A program made the position numbers and the translations under genes. From the NCBI GenBank assembly GCA_025677835.1, contig JAIXMR010000013.1, positions 279,817 to 343,816 on the forward strand: DNA of 64,000 bases, given 5' to 3'. This document shows, piece by piece, positions 46,735 to 59,128 of this stretch (its first letter is position 1; every line of letters starts with the position of its first letter). Below the pieces are notes generated by a model that saw nothing but the letters and a program-made list of their open reading frames with translations, made no database searches and had not been told where the DNA came from. Source of the DNA: Sporodiniella umbellata. Its lineage: Eukaryota > Mucoromycota > Mucoromycetes > Mucorales > Rhizopodaceae.

Positions 46735-47344
46735 AGTTTTAGGACCAAGTCTGTTATAGAACCAAAAAAAAAAAAAAAAAGAGAATACCTTGCCAGCGGT
46801 CAAATAGCTCATATTCTTGTTCTTCCTGTTGAACGGGAGAATACCGAGAGAGATGAGAGGAAGGGACGGGTGTGTGCTGGGCTATAGGCTGTTGCTGTGG
46901 TATTGGGGGAGGGGGGAGTGGAGCAGAGGAAGGTGAAGGTTTTGAATACCATGCAGGATCTGCTTTGTTGTATAAGTAAGGAGCAGGCGGTGGTAAGAGT
47001 GGGGGCAAGAGTGACGTTGCCGTTGCTTTGGTGACTTTGGGGGTAGAAGAAGCCGAGTTGGCAGAAGCAGGCACAACCACGGGTGAAGGCTGACGTGAAT
47101 AGAAAGGCACTTGAGAAGAGCCGTTGGTGGGAGGAAGCGGATTGAGAGTAAAGTTGCTGCTGGGTTTGCTATGTAGACTGTTCAACAACGGAGCCAAAGA
47201 CGATCCGCGATGACTGGTATGGTTGAGACTGTTTGTACTATTATTATTACTATTATTATTGTTGTTGTTGCTGTTGTTGTTGGCCAATGTATGAGAATCG
47301 GCTCCTGCTTGAGCCACAATGAATCCAAATTGAGGTAACATCAT
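45856..47344 (-). CDS. Sds3-like subunit of the Sin3/Rpd3 histone deacetylase complex
   Basis: Seven exons (47344-46789, 46696-46639, 46566-46511, 46464-46289, 46250-46169, 46115-46017, 45968-45856) give 379 residues. The first half is low-complexity (Asn, Pro and Ser runs). Residues about 185-290 form the Sds3/BRMS1-type coiled coil: LQEELQSLQKGTHTVYQEL, KREVAILDAESFMDYQMVFI, YYNRDLQALEEEYQVKHLA, SEKRQIQESLIASLEDRRKQ. A basic KSSKRKLRKR stretch and the acidic SPDEEEELEQEF end follow. Family members bridge Sin3 and Rpd3. Two introns are very short (about 38 bp at 46251-46288); the intron at 46697-46788 has a 28-nt homopolymer. Deacetylase-complex membership is inferred from the coiled coil. 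Confidence 0.78.
46704..46731 (+). repeat. A(28) homopolymer in an Sds3-like gene intron
   Basis: Twenty-eight consecutive A on the plus strand, poly-U in the transcript, close to the 3' splice site. Similar runs occur throughout the window. Confidence 0.95.
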
Positions 47345-48115
47345 TTTGTGCTATTCTATTTTGCTTTCTAGTATTTTTGTTCTATTTTTTTTTTTTTTTT
47401 TCGTGCGTGTATGTGAAGTCAGAAAGAAAGAGAAAAGGGGAAAATAAAAAAATATTAGAAAATAGAAGCGGAAAAAATAAAATAAAAAAATAAAAAACAG
47501 CAAAAGAACAAAAAAAAAAAAAAAAAGAGGATCAACAAATATTTTCTATTTTTCATTATAAAAAGGGGGCAAAGAACAACTAAATAAAGAGCAGACCAAA
47601 GTCACATTCTAAGCAAGCACAATGTTGAAATAAGGTTGAACAATAAATGACTTTCTGAGAGAATAACGTTCTGAAAGCTTTACTTTTTTTTTTTTTTTTT
47701 TTTTTTTTGCATAAAGCACATTAAGAATCAGTCTTATTTTAAAATCGACTTTCTGTCTAGAGCCTTTTCAATAAACTAAAATAAACAGACCAAACTGTTG
47801 GCACGTCTCTTATCAGAAAAAATGCCAACGAAAGGTCAATACTCTTTCTTACTAATCGTTTGACTTTTTTTTTTTTTTGCGCCCTACAAAATACAAGGTG
47901 AAAAAAAAAAGCCTTGCAAAAAAGTTTTGAAGGGTTGCTCACGCTTTAGATTTTGGTGACAAGGAGCAGTAACCATAGCCAAAAAGTCTTAGCCCCCCCC
48001 CTCGTATAAGGGAAAGTCACATGACACAGACAGTATCATTTAAAACCATACGCGGCATTTTATTATTAAAAGAAAGCCATTACTATTGGTGATCAATTTT
48101 CACAGTCGTTTTTAT
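47345..48115. other. Intergenic between Sds3-like start and MetRS stop
   Basis: Very A/T-rich leader with several homopolymers (47384-47401, 47510-47525, 47682-47708). No gene recognised. Confidence 0.6.
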
Positions 48116-50105
48116 TTATTTTTTGGACTCTTGTCGCCGGGGGAATATAACCTCAGCTTTGGGGCCTAAGGCCCTTTCCATTTTAGTCATCTGTTTAGCA
48201 TGTTCAAGGTAACGTTCCTCAGAAGATACACCAAGATCGTTCAAGAACTGGTTCATTTTGCTAGGCATCGCAGGCTGTAAGAGAATGCCAGCCACTCGAC
48301 AGGCCTCAAGCGAATACCAAAGAACCGTGTCTAGTCTCTCTTTCTCTTCCGCCTTTTTAGCTAGCTTCCAGGGTTCATTCGCCGAAAAATGTCGATTGGC
48401 CTAAAAATGGTTATATTTATACAAAATTGGTAACACAGCATAATTTCCTTTTTTGTACTTACTTCGGCTAGCATGTCAAATACCACCGTAAATGCACGAG
48501 AAAACTCTCGCTCTTCAATAGCCCGGTCAAAGCGCTCAGCCGTTGTGGAAATCACCTCATCCAATACGTCATCACCCTCGCCTGCCTTAGATTTCAAAGG
48601 TACCTTGCGCTCCGGAAGCAAAGATTCAGATGAGGCACGGCTAAAAAGGTTACCCAATTGCCCTACCAAATCCTTGCTATACAATCTATTGATCATCTCT
48701 TCCGAATAGTCTACAGACAATTGTCCTTTTAGCTTTTTTGCAGTGTTGCCCGCTGGATGTCTTTTTTTTTTTTTTTACCTGAATCGTTTTCGATCCCCCC
48801 ATTACGTACAAGGTAGTAACGCACAGCATCCACTCCGTATTCTTTCATTACCTCAAATGGATCCGCCACATTCCCTTTACTCTTGGACATCTTTTGCTTT
48901 TCCATCGTCCAATGGGCGTGTACCAAGAGTTGTTTGGGCAAAGGCAGTCCCGCCGCCATCAAGAATGCAGGCCAGTAGATAGCATGGAACCTACAGAGAA
49001 AATGAGGCCATGTTATCAACAGGGAACGCTCTTTACCTAATGATATCCTTGCCCACCACTTGGACATCGGGAGGAAAAGCATCCTTCAAGGACCTTTTGG
49101 ATGCCCAAGGGTATCCTGTGGCAGTCAGATAGTTGGTCAAGGCGTCTAGCCAGACATAGATGGTATGTTCTGTATCGTCTGGTACCTGAATACCCCAGTG
49201 CAGACGATCTCTGAGTCGAGAAACCGAAAGATCAGGCACTTCGCCCTGAAGATAAGACACGACTTCATTCTTTCGGCCGGCCGGCACAATCGCATCCGGG
49301 TTCTCTCTAATCCAGTCCAAGATCTTTTCTCGAAAAGCAGATAATCTGAATTTGTAGTTTTTTTCAGAAGTCCATTCCACACGCTGGCCTGACTCGATAG
49401 CCACCATTACTTTCTCTCCCGTCTTTTCGTCTGTCACTTCATGTACCTGGCTGGCTGTATAAAATGCTTCGTCAGAAACCGCATACCATCCTTCATGCTT
49501 TCCTTTATAGATGTATCCTTTTTCTAACAGTTGTTTCTATTTTATCCAAATCGTTTCCCCCCCTTTCATTGTCAATACAAAACACTCTTGTTTGTTTGTT
49601 TGTTTTTACCCATAGGGCTCTCACTGCTATCTTGTGCTCTTCATTTGTTGTACGTTGAAAACTGGTATACTCTACGTTGGCAGCTTCACATAGATCTTTA
49701 AAGCTACCCGAAACTTTGTTACAAAAGTCTATTGGTGCCATTTGGTTTTTTTCTGCTGCTTGTTGAATCTATTGAACACGAATAAGAATAAGCGAATCGA
49801 TCTTCCATCTAACCTTAAGTCCATGTTCATCAGTTCCTGTACACATTATAGCTTCTTTTCCACGCAAAATGTAATGTCTTCGGATCGTGTCTGCTAAAAC
49901 AGTTGAATAGAGATGACCAATATGAGGTACTAAACATAATCTGTCAAAACCAGGGGGTAAAAAAAAAAAAAATTTTCATGTCTTGATGAATACCTGCATT
50001 CACATAATAAATAGGTGTTGTCACAAACGCTTTGGTGTGGCTATTTCTTTTGTTGAGTGTAGACCAGACAGGGTACGTCTTTCTATACGCACTAAAAAAA
50101 CGCAT
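48116..50105 (-). CDS. MSM1: Mitochondrial methionyl-tRNA synthetase
   Basis: Charges mitochondrial tRNA-Met. Seven exons (50105-49994, 49929-49814, 49768-49610, 49536-49037, 48990-48779, 48725-48463, 48400-48116) sum to 548 residues. The class I HIGH motif is in [20 protein letters not shown] and KMSKS in [12 protein letters not shown]. Other blocks are [67 protein letters not shown] and an anticodon-binding C-terminus with [11 protein letters not shown]. The short bacterial-like form and the Arg/Lys-rich leader [20 protein letters not shown] indicate mitochondrial targeting. An upstream in-frame Met at 50198 would prepend a hydrophobic leader and is less likely. Confidence 0.93.
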
Positions 50106-51610
50106 ACTTTTTGATGTAAATAGAGCAAAAACAATAAATAAATAAAGAAAGCGGGCGGACAAGAAAAAAAAAAAACACAGTGAAATTGATAGAAACAATA
50201 CTATCTAAAGCTGTCAACTTGATAAGCTATAGATCATGGGCACTCATGCACTAAAACCCAAAAAAAAAAAGAAAAAAAAAACTTCCAGGGGATACAAGAG
50301 CGTATACAAACACACTAGAGTCGTACACTTTTGCTTGAATCAAAGGGGGCTTTCCCATTTCCAAAAAAAAAAAAAAAAAAAAAACGATAGTGTTCCTTTG
50401 GATTGATCCTGTCAAAGCTCAAGTGAGTTTACATTCCGACTTTTTGAAATCTTGCCTCCAACAAACAGTGCAGAATAAATACTACTTTCTACAGAACAGC
50501 CCTAAACGAGCTGTACATCAGACAAAAAAGAGAAAGACAAAGCTCAAAGATGTGTAGCCAATCCATCCTAAATAGACATTTATCAAGGGTCCACATAGTC
50601 TGGATCTAAACTCAAAACATCAAGAGGGCAAGCTTTGTTTAATACAATTTGTTTGTTGTTTTACCATGAATGCGGGGCTCAAATAGAAGTAGCTCAAATA
50701 TGGAGGTCAAAACAAAGCCTTTCCCTATACAATCACTTCAATAAAAGAGCAGGTTTTTTTTTCTCTAAAAGTACGCGGGTTTTTTCAATAAAACCTTTAG
50801 CCAGTCCCAGAAAACAAAGACTCTCGGTGAAACTCGTTTGAAAACAAAAACTAGAGAGTCTGACCATACCAACAATCTCAAAGCTCAAGTAAACGCTAAC
50901 TACCTGATACTTTTTTAAAAAAAAAAAAAAAAGCAGAGAGAGAGAGAGAGATAAAGAGAGAGTTTAAGCCTTTATTTTGGCTCTTTGAAGACAGAGCGTA
51001 GATAGCATTCAGTTGCATATACTTGACCGAAAAGACTGAAAAAGGTATTAAAAAAGAGAGGAACTCAAAGGCTCTTTTTGGAAGCAAGAATAAAGTTAAA
51101 TCAATATTTCAAATTAATCGGGATGCACTCATCTTTTACAAAATCTTGAAACGACAGTATTGAGGGGAGCTAGAATCTCTTGGTCCCTGAGAATATTTGA
51201 CAAATGGCTTCAAACACAGCCTATCTGATACATTTGGGACTTTAACATCCACCTTAGACTTTGGGAGAGTCGGGGGCGATACCAGCGCTATTAAAAAGGT
51301 GCAATCTGGTCTGATTAAAAGCGAAAACAGGCAAAATAGAAATGCGCGGATTAGATTCTGAGAAAAAGAGTGAGCTAGCCTTTAAAAGAAGCATTTGGCT
51401 ATCACTAGAAGCACTATACAAAACAAAGTAAACAAACGAAATATCGTGAATAAAATCTTTCTTTCTCCACAAAAAAAAAAAAAAAAAAAAACAAAAACAA
51501 ATAAAAAAACTTCCTTTTATTCTTGTTTTTCCTCTCTCTTTCTTTCTTTTTTTTTTTTTTTATTTTATTTTCTACCTTTTTTTTAAAAAAAAAAGACCAT
51601 ACAAAAGTCA
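50106..51610. other. Intergenic, no gene recognised
   Basis: Homopolymer-rich DNA. On the minus strand two patches look coding-like but lack start codons: about 51370-51100, an 81-codon open stretch containing VSPPTLPKSKVDVKVP, and a short one ending near 50580 with LDVLSLDPDYVDP before its stop. They could be exons of an unrecognised gene or chance. Confidence 0.35.
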
Positions 51611-52780
51611 ATGTCCTATCGATTACCATTAATACCATTATCCCCTTTGATTGTTGCATCTATCGAAACGGGAAAAAAACTGACAAAGATTGCACAGAAA
51701 CTATCAGAAGCACCAGAAAGTAAGCTATTAAAGAGACGACATCAAACTATACAAGATAAATTGAACGGGTTAACAAAGAGCATGGAGACGATCCAGAATG
51801 GATTTTTATCTGATTTTGACATTAAGGGCGTGGCACAAGAAATAGCTTATATTGATATTCAGCTACTTGCTCTAGTTGAGCCAAGCTGGATAGAAGGGTT
51901 TGACGAGCGAGCCAACCTGATTCCCCTCCTGGATTTTCATCGCTACCTGTCGCATGCATTTGCACACGAAATTCTTGGGAGCGCAAATCCAAAGACGACG
52001 ATCACTCAGTTGGTGCAGATAGCCTCAGCCCTGTTTCACCACTACCATGATCTTTCGGGCTGTAGCGCAATTTTACTCTGTCTTCAACTGCCTGAGATCC
52101 AACGCTTGAATCACGTATGGGACCAGTGCTCGACTAAAACCCTCGGCCACCTTCACACTATGCTACCGTTGCTCTCGCCTGCTTGGCGTACGCGGATGCG
52201 CCACACGGTCGTCGTTGTCCCTTGGGTACAAGCGCATCTGGAGTCCGCCACGCCTTTCGATCTCCAACCTGCACCCAAACTGATGTCCAACCCGAGGATC
52301 TACCATTGGCTCGTGTCACGTGCATACCTGAACCGTTCCCAGCTTATTCACGAAAGCGAGCAGGTATTGCCTAGGACTCGAGATGAGCGCCTGGAACCGA
52401 CTGGGGAAGCACATGACTTTTACTGGGACTTTTACCAGCTTGAGCCACAGACGGTTGAACCGCCAGTCGTACCCTCCGCCGCCCTTTCTGACTCGGAAGA
52501 GGAATGGAAAGGCTACCCGTACGAAGATGAAGATGACTCGGAAGAAGAATGGAAAGGATACCCTTCCAATCCAGAGGACGATGAGGAGGAAGAAACAGAA
52601 AACAACCGTTGGAATGGCTACACAGCCCATCTTCCAAACTGGCAAACACCTTTTGACCCTTGGGGAAAACAGGATACTCTTTTTGCCATTGAGAAAACAA
52701 GGCGCCCGCAATACGCCTTATCAACCAATATCATGACCAGGCGAACCCTTTCTTCCGCTTTTATCCCTTCTTCTGCTTAA
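51611..52780 (+). CDS. Intronless RasGEF-domain-like protein
   Basis: A single exon of 389 codons. Residues about 75-215 resemble the RasGEF (Cdc25) catalytic domain: VAQEIAYIDIQLLALVEPSW, NLIPLLDFHRYLSHAFAHEI, ITQLVQIASALFHHYHDLSGCSAILLCLQLPEIQRLNHVW. No REM domain precedes it, and the helical hairpin after the structural core is short. The C-terminal third is acidic with a repeated DSEEEWKGYP (twice, with a NRWNGY variant). The gene is more GC-rich than its neighbours and has no intron although nearly all others do, which suggests retrogene origin or recent expansion. Its stop is 65 bp from that of the convergent BRD8-like gene. Exchange activity is uncertain. Confidence 0.7.
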   Translation: MSYRLPLIPLSPLIVASIETGKKLTKIAQKLSEAPESKLLKRRHQTIQDKLNGLTKSMETIQNGFLSDFDIKGVAQEIAYIDIQLLALVEPSWIEGFDERANLIPLLDFHRYLSHAFAHEILGSANPKTTITQLVQIASALFHHYHDLSGCSAILLCLQLPEIQRLNHVWDQCSTKTLGHLHTMLPLLSPAWRTRMRHTVVVVPWVQAHLESATPFDLQPAPKLMSNPRIYHWLVSRAYLNRSQLIHESEQVLPRTRDERLEPTGEAHDFYWDFYQLEPQTVEPPVVPSAALSDSEEEWKGYPYEDEDDSEEEWKGYPSNPEDDEEEETENNRWNGYTAHLPNWQTPFDPWGKQDTLFAIEKTRRPQYALSTNIMTRRTLSSAFIPSSA

Positions 52781-52845
52781 AGAATCCTTTTGTTATTTAT
52801 TTATTTTATTGTTTTTATGATTGTTGTTGTTTTTTGTTATGATCA

Positions 52846-54162
52846 TTAAACCATCTTTCGCTTCAAAAATGAATTGGCAAACTTGAACAGTTCGATTTGA
52901 TCTTTTACATCCTGTAGCATTTCTAGAGCCAACAAGTAGGTCTCTGTGCCTTCCTTATTGTACATCAATGCATTGGTCAACATCAGTACCACATCACGCT
53001 CAAATTCTACCGTAGACTTGATAATCTATCATGGAAAGATCAATAAACTTCGTATCAACCCTTTGTACACCTACCCCTTCTTTCACTTTGTTTTTGATAA
53101 TCTTTAGATCCAAAGGCTTCTTTACAATCTTGTTATATAACGGTGCCTTTGCTTTCTTGATGGGATTCAAAAACAAAGGCCCACTCTTGTGGTTGGATAT
53201 TTCCTGCCAAAGAATTTGAACGCTCTTTTGCCACGATTTCTGTCGCTGGCTTTCTTCTTTGGTAGGTGATTCTAGGGCGGGTACATCCTTGGGCCGGTTG
53301 CTGATACTACTACTGATACTGCTACTACTACTGCTGATGTTGCCAATCATTGTAGCATCTACCTCTAGCTCAGTATCCACTTTCAAAGACATCTCAACAA
53401 ACTCTTTGGGAGTTGTCTGCGGGCTGCTCTCCTCTGACTGTCTTTCATCCGTTTGTATCTCTTCTTCTTTCTCACTCTTTGGCGTATCATCAAGCTGCAT
53501 AAACTCAAACGCATCTTCTTCCAGATCTTCCTGTATTTCTTTCTTCACCTCCTCTTCTTTCATTACCGTATCTTCCAATACCACAGGGGACTGTATCGTC
53601 TGATACTCTACCAAAATCTTTTCATCCCATTCCCCTTTGCGGATCGAATCAATCTCCGAAACAAGCTCATCTAACTCGAGTTCATCATGAAGCAATGCCC
53701 TTTTGATCTCCTCAATTCTCTGTGTATACAGCGTCTTGGCTAACCGAACAACGATTGGAAGCGAATCATCTCTATTACCATAAGTAAGTTAGCCTTTTTC
53801 TTTTCTTTCTATCTTTTTTTTTTTTTTCTTAGAAATAAAAATAAGCAAACAAATGAAATACTGTTTATATTTTACTACTTTTCTGCGACAAGATTTTCAA
53901 CTAATAGACCGTATTGCAAAGAACAGTTCTACAAAAAAAAAAAAAAAAAAAAAAAAAGCAAAGAGGGCAAAAGTCAATAAAAGAAGGAGGTGGTATGTTT
54001 CTTTACCTGGTAATCAAAAAAGTCAGATTGACGATGTTGAATGAGGGCATGTTGTTTAAGGGCACTTGATACCTGCAACCAACTATGCTCCCCATGTTTA
54101 TATACAGCTTGAGACAACAAAAGTTTCTCTAGTATAGTCCATTCATTCTCAGTAAAGGGCAT
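52846..54162 (-). CDS. BRD8-like bromodomain protein (NuA4/TIP60-type complex)
   Basis: Four exons (54162-54007, 53928-53879, 53771-53075, 53025-52846) give 360 residues. The N-terminus has the SANT-like MPFTENEWTILEKLLLSQAV and HSWLQVSSALKQH, RQSDFFDYQ, then the coiled segment LAKTLYTQRIEEIKRALLHDE, as in BRD8/Bdc1. A Glu- and Ser-rich linker follows. The bromodomain is at about 255-355: WQKSVQILWQEISNHKSGPLF, AKAPLYNKIVKKPLDLKIIK, and, after the last intron, EFERDVVLMLTNALMYN with the conserved Asn. It would read acetyl-lysine within a NuA4-like acetyltransferase. With the BRPF and Sds3-like genes it is the third chromatin-acetylation gene here. Confidence 0.85.
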
Positions 54163-54185
54163 ATTTTCAAGTTAAGAGAAAGAAG

Positions 54186-54186
<1 letters not shown>

Positions 54187-54220
<34 letters not shown>

Positions 54221-54228
54221 GTCGAAAA
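54187..54228. repeat. (CA)21 microsatellite
   Basis: Twenty-one uninterrupted CA units between the BRD8-like start and the phosphatase stop. Confidence 0.97.
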
Positions 54229-54356
54229 TAAAAGAGGTAAAATAAATAAAAACGTTTGTTTGTGACACAAAGGTTTATTTGAATTCCATTCCAAGGTACG
54301 CCTTTTTTTTTTTTTTTTTTTTTTTTGATATGTACACAATTTTTCCTTTTTCTCTT

Positions 54357-55008
54357 TTATTCGTCCTCATGGCCAACATGAGCTGCGTCTACGGGGTGTT
54401 TTTTGATATATTCTAAATAAGCAGGATGGTTTTTGTCAAACGCATAACCCATGTCTTGAAATAACTTGAGTTGCTCCAAGAAACCAGGATTGGGGTTAAC
54501 AAACGGTCGAACGCCTTTCACTTGGGCTAATACTTCCTTGTATCTCTTTCTTTCCTTAGACATTAAATAGGCTACAACCATAGTCGGGCTTCGAGAGACG
54601 CCTGCCAAACAATGAACAAGAACAGCTTCTTTTTTTGCTACGGCTTTTGTAATAAATTCTATCGCTTCCGGGAAATACTGAATGATATGAGTCTCAGGAT
54701 TGTCTGTAATACGGATTATCTATCCTATAAAAATGAGACGACACGCTTTTTTTTTTTTTGGTTTTTGCTAAACGAGCTTTGCTTGCCTTGTGATTGAATG
54801 CTTCAGGTGGTTCAATGGGATCGAAATGACCTAATGTCAAGATGTGTTTGATTTTGTTTTTTTCCAGAAAAGACGGGGTCGATAACGCCTTAAACCCGCC
54901 TAGCCAAACAAAATCGATTATCTGTTCAGCAACACTTGTGATAAGTATTCCTCCTGGCTTTCCATCTGGGCCGTTTTCCAGTGTTTGAAACAAGTGTGAA
55001 TAGGACAT
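54357..55008 (-). CDS. Dual-specificity protein phosphatase
   Basis: Two exons (55008-54787, 54719-54357) give 194 residues. The catalytic loop VHCLAGVSRSPTMVVAYLM contains the HCxxGxSR cysteine and arginine. The general-acid loop lies in IIRITDNPETHIIQYFPEAI. The front part has IIDFVWLGGFKALSTPSFL and HILTLGHFDP, typical of the DSP fold. The only intron that keeps the frame uses a GC donor (AAG|GCAAGC) and ends at GGATAG. No docking domain is seen, so the substrate is unknown. The C-terminus is short and hydrophilic. Confidence 0.9.
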
Positions 55009-55046
55009 TTATTAGAAGTTGAGGGGAGTAAAAGAGAAGCGGCGGG

Positions 55047-55078
<32 letters not shown>

Positions 55079-55193
55079 GGTTATTACAATTCTATCCAAG
55101 TAATGTATGTATTATAAAAAAAAAAAGCGATGGGATAATAAAGAAAAAAGAAAAAGGTGGTGGAATAAAAAGAGAAAAGAAAAATATTATTGT

Positions 55194-56423
55194 TTAATAA
55201 GGACTATTGTGATGTTCGTAATAATGTTGGGGTGGCGTGTTGGTATATTGAGGCTCATCTGTGATCAACTCCTTTACTTCCCATACGTTTTGTTTTGAGC
55301 CAACCGAGAATTCTAAATCTTCTTTAGTGATTGAGTCCCAATACTTGTAGATCATCATAACCACCAATAAATTGCAGATGGCACCAAAAAACATGCCGTC
55401 AACGTAATGCTTGGTGTTTTCACAAATAACTACAGAAAAAACATACATGAGCACCTGTCCAATAGCAAAGAATCCGGCAGCAAATAGAATGTCACCCAAA
55501 GGCCATCGGTCTTCTAACGTGTTCACCACCAAAATGATTTGTGAAACAATATAGACAAAGAACATGGCAAAGTTCAAAACAATGTAAAACACCCAAAGAG
55601 CGGCCTGGTTGGTGTAAGACATACCCGCCACTCCTTTAAAGGTACCAATCGCAAGAAAACCGGTGATAAGAAACCAGATAAAGGTACTGATACGAATAGA
55701 CCAGAGCGATAGTGGTGTGCCATCTTCTGCGAATTGGAATCCAACGAACCCGTTCACTAATAAACACCAATAAGTAGAACAGGTCAAGGCGACATGAATA
55801 GCTGTAAACCACTACAAAGAAAAAATACAGTTGAGTGCTGTCGGTTTTCAACAACAGAGTTGCTTTTTAACAGGAAGGTTTCTTACAGGATAGGCGGAAG
55901 AGGACGTTGGTATTATTCCTGTAACAAGCAACATGTCGAGCAAGGTGGTAAGCCAATATAAATAGAAATACATGACAATTTCTTGTCGGCCTATAGTAAC
56001 AAGTGCATTTTTTTATTTTATTTTTTGGTGAGCTCATATCTCTTTGTTTTGCTGTGTGTTTATTACCAACTGCTGTGTATTTTGATCTAATGTGGTATAT
56101 CATGATCATTGTCATAATAAGTGCAACCACATCAATAATAAGTGTGGCTATAATGTCAATAATAGTAAAAGTCTTAGTAATTGATAAGATCAGACAACAA
56201 AAAAACAAATGTACTCCTCATCTGCCTATTTGTTTGTCCAATATACATGTATGTGTTCCTTACAGGGTTGAAATATAATGTTTCCACTTAATTCGACGTT
56301 GCGGGAATAACATACTGGCTCAATACCGTTGTATTGCCCTATCATCGGACACAAACTAATGGCGATCGTTTTACAGATCCCGTTAAAGGTTAATGCATCA
56401 AAAGAATAGGTAACAGCAGGCAT
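55194..56423 (-). CDS. CHS7: Chitin synthase export chaperone Chs7
   Basis: Chs7 is an ER membrane chaperone that lets chitin synthase leave the ER. Four exons (56423-56264, 56147-56067, 55990-55887, 55811-55194) give 320 residues with about seven membrane helices. Blocks: GIEPVCYSRNVELSGNIIFQ, ALIMTMIMIYHIRSKYTAVG, CLLVNGFVGFQFAEDGTPLS, LVVNTLEDRWPLGDILF, ICENTKHYVDGMFFGAICNL and YKYWDSITKEDLEFSVG, WEVKELI. The first intron uses the acceptor at 56148-56149. Its presence supports a chitin-walled fungus. Confidence 0.95.
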
Positions 56424-59128
56424 CTACTCTAAGAAGGGGGAAATGAAAAAGAAGAACAAAAAAAATTGAAAAAAAAGAAAAGATAAAAAAAAAAAAATAA
56501 AAAAAAAAATTATAGGGGCGAACAATAACTAAAAATAGACTTGACGCTGTAACACTTGTTCAATGAAATCATGGTTTGAACAAGAACAAAGACTTGCAAA
56601 AATATTTTAATGGAATCCCGAGGTTGCCTATGACCGATTTCTCCGAACGCTGATCTGAAAGAAAACATGCCCTTCTAATGAACCTGCACTGTTTCTTTTA
56701 TATATATAAAAGGGGCCTAGATTTTTCCACCTTTTTGGTTTTCAGGTTTATAAAAATAGAAAACAGAAAGAGTGGCCGGTAACTTAGCAACTAGTTACCA
56801 TAGTAACGCACCCCCTCTTCTTTCTTTATATACAACGTTACATTGGGTCACCAATAGAGACATACACAAACAACGCATGGGCTTTGATTTGGCTGTCCAA
56901 CCACAATAAGAAATTCATACAGTTTAGGAAAACACTGTGTACATCAGACCCGTGCAATACAGGGATAAGTTTTATTAAAGCTACCTACATTTTGAGGTTT
57001 GTTCGCCAGTTTTAATAAACGCTGAAAAACAAGCCAACTCAATGACTTCTCTGACCTAAAAAAAAAAAAAAAACATCAAATCTTTCGGGGACAAACTAGC
57101 CAAGTTTTTTTATAACTTTTTTTTTTTGTATACTTTGTAATTTATTATTGTATTTTGTACTCTCTAAAGATTTGATAGCTTCTTGCAAAAATAAAAAGCA
57201 TCCAAGGATATACTCGTTGCACTGGGTTATGTTCATTAGACCAATTAAAAGTATTTTGCAACACCGGTAGACCAATTTTACAGAGCTTCTATAGCCAATC
57301 AAAAATTGTTGCGGGATGATGATTTCATCACCATTTACATATTTTTTAATTGAAATCATGAGCATCAACTCAAGGCTATTGCCATAACGTTATCTTATGT
57401 CGACAAAAGTAGAACCAGAGAGAGCCTTTATTTATCTCAAGCTGCTATATCTTTCTTCCGTTTCCGGGAATTAGATGTATTACCAAAAACAACACCCAGC
57501 CACCCAAAATAATTATTGGATCCGTCAACCGTTTTTCGACTTTATTAAAAAGACGTAATATAAAATGAAGCTCTTACCAATCATAACCCTTGAAGAGCCC
57601 ACACAATTAGTATTTTTTATTACGAAAAAAAACTAACAATAGGAGAATGAGCTAAAGGTTATATGCCATTAAAAGAGAACACTTTCTCATTGCTTTCCTT
57701 ACTGTTTACAGAAAAGAGGCTCTATAGAACAGTAACCACTTGGATTTTTTGGTGCCAGCAGCTTTTCATAGTCAGTAAATTTATCTACGTGCATCTACCT
57801 TTCTCAATACATTATGGGTCTACACTTTGCTTTCTTTAAAAAGCGCCTTAAAATTGGAAAAGACGTTTTTGTTATGTATTCGTTTAATATGCTCCTTTCT
57901 CACAAATAAAATATGTATTCCAGACATCAGACCAAAAAGCAACAAGGGCAGTACACTCTTAACACAATAAGACATCTTTTCTTAACTTCTTGGTTCGTAT
58001 TGTCTAGCCTTTTTTTTATTTAATTAACACAGTTCATGACTGTCCTTGACAAAAGCTAGTCTATAAAAAAATACCAATCGAGCTTTTTATTACCTCTCTT
58101 CGAATATCATGCTCGAGGATAGTTTTAACTGTTATTTGGGCCATTCTAGATGCTCGATTGACATTTCGAGCAGTGTCTGTATAAAGTGCGCTTAATTTTC
58201 AAACTTTGCAAAGTACAAGATAACTTCAGCAGCTACAGTCTTACAAATCAAATAAAAACTGAAGATGTGTTGTATGTGGCCTATGGATAACTGTCTTCAA
58301 TGAGTTTGTGAACCATACACCTAATCACCGTATATTTGACAACTTTTTTTTTATTTTTGGATTTTAGAAACTCATAAAACTCTTTTTCCAGTACCTTTTT
58401 TTTTTTTTTTTTTTTTTTTTTGCTTTTTGAGCTTATACTTTACTTAGACTTCATTATTCAATATTTTGATAGCGGGACTCTTTAAGAACTAGAAAGGTTC
58501 GTTCGCTTTTGGTTTTGATCGGATAGTATTATTTATTTTTTTTTTTTTTTTTTTTTTTTTGGATAATTGCATTTATATGCTTTATACCATAACAGACCAG
58601 TTGAGCTTTTTTTTTTGTACTGGGGATAATTCAAACAGTCTTTTGAGCAAGCTAGAAACAAACGCAGTTCACAAAAATTGAAATTTATGCAAAAGTGAAC
58701 AAACAGACCAGAATACCTTTAATCTTCAGCAAGTGACTTGTAGACAGACATCACAGAATTTTTTGAAGCTTGCTATAGGCGACAGCACACGCTATTTATT
58801 TTCCAAGAGAAACACCAGCTAAGTTGACTTTCTTCTAAGGCAAACATATCTTACTAAACCTGAGTTTGTTTTCGCAATGGAGTGAATTCACTTTCCGGAA
58901 AGAAACATCTGGCAAGCAGTAATACAAATTTCTAAAAGAGAACAAAGTTCAACCTCAGTACTAAAAGACAAGCTGGCCTTTTTTTCTGTTGCTCTGTTTA
59001 CCTCCAATATGCGCCTCACAAACCTTCTTAAGCTAATCAGGCAGGATATTTTTTTTTCAAAAAAAAAAACTTTTAGATCGTCAAGCTAACCTTTCTCTTT
59101 TTTTTTTTCGTTTCTTCTTTGTTTTTAG
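56424..59128. other. Long intergenic region, no gene recognised
   Basis: Holds the CHS7 promoter, many T/A homopolymers (57061-57073, 58399-58422, 58538-58560) and a 90-codon minus-strand frame at 57368-57096 with no family features. The first coding exon of the XRN1-like gene, expected to encode its MGVPxFFRW start, should be here but was not found. Confidence 0.5.

Noticed and set aside
56003..56278. 91-codon plus-strand frame
   Set aside because: Antisense to CHS7 exons, whose protein blocks are clear.
57811..57900. ATG-GGT frame (MGLHFAFFKKRL) as the missing first exon of the XRN1-like gene
   Set aside because: Only superficial similarity to MGVPxFFRWL, 1.3 kb away and without a convincing donor in the needed phase.
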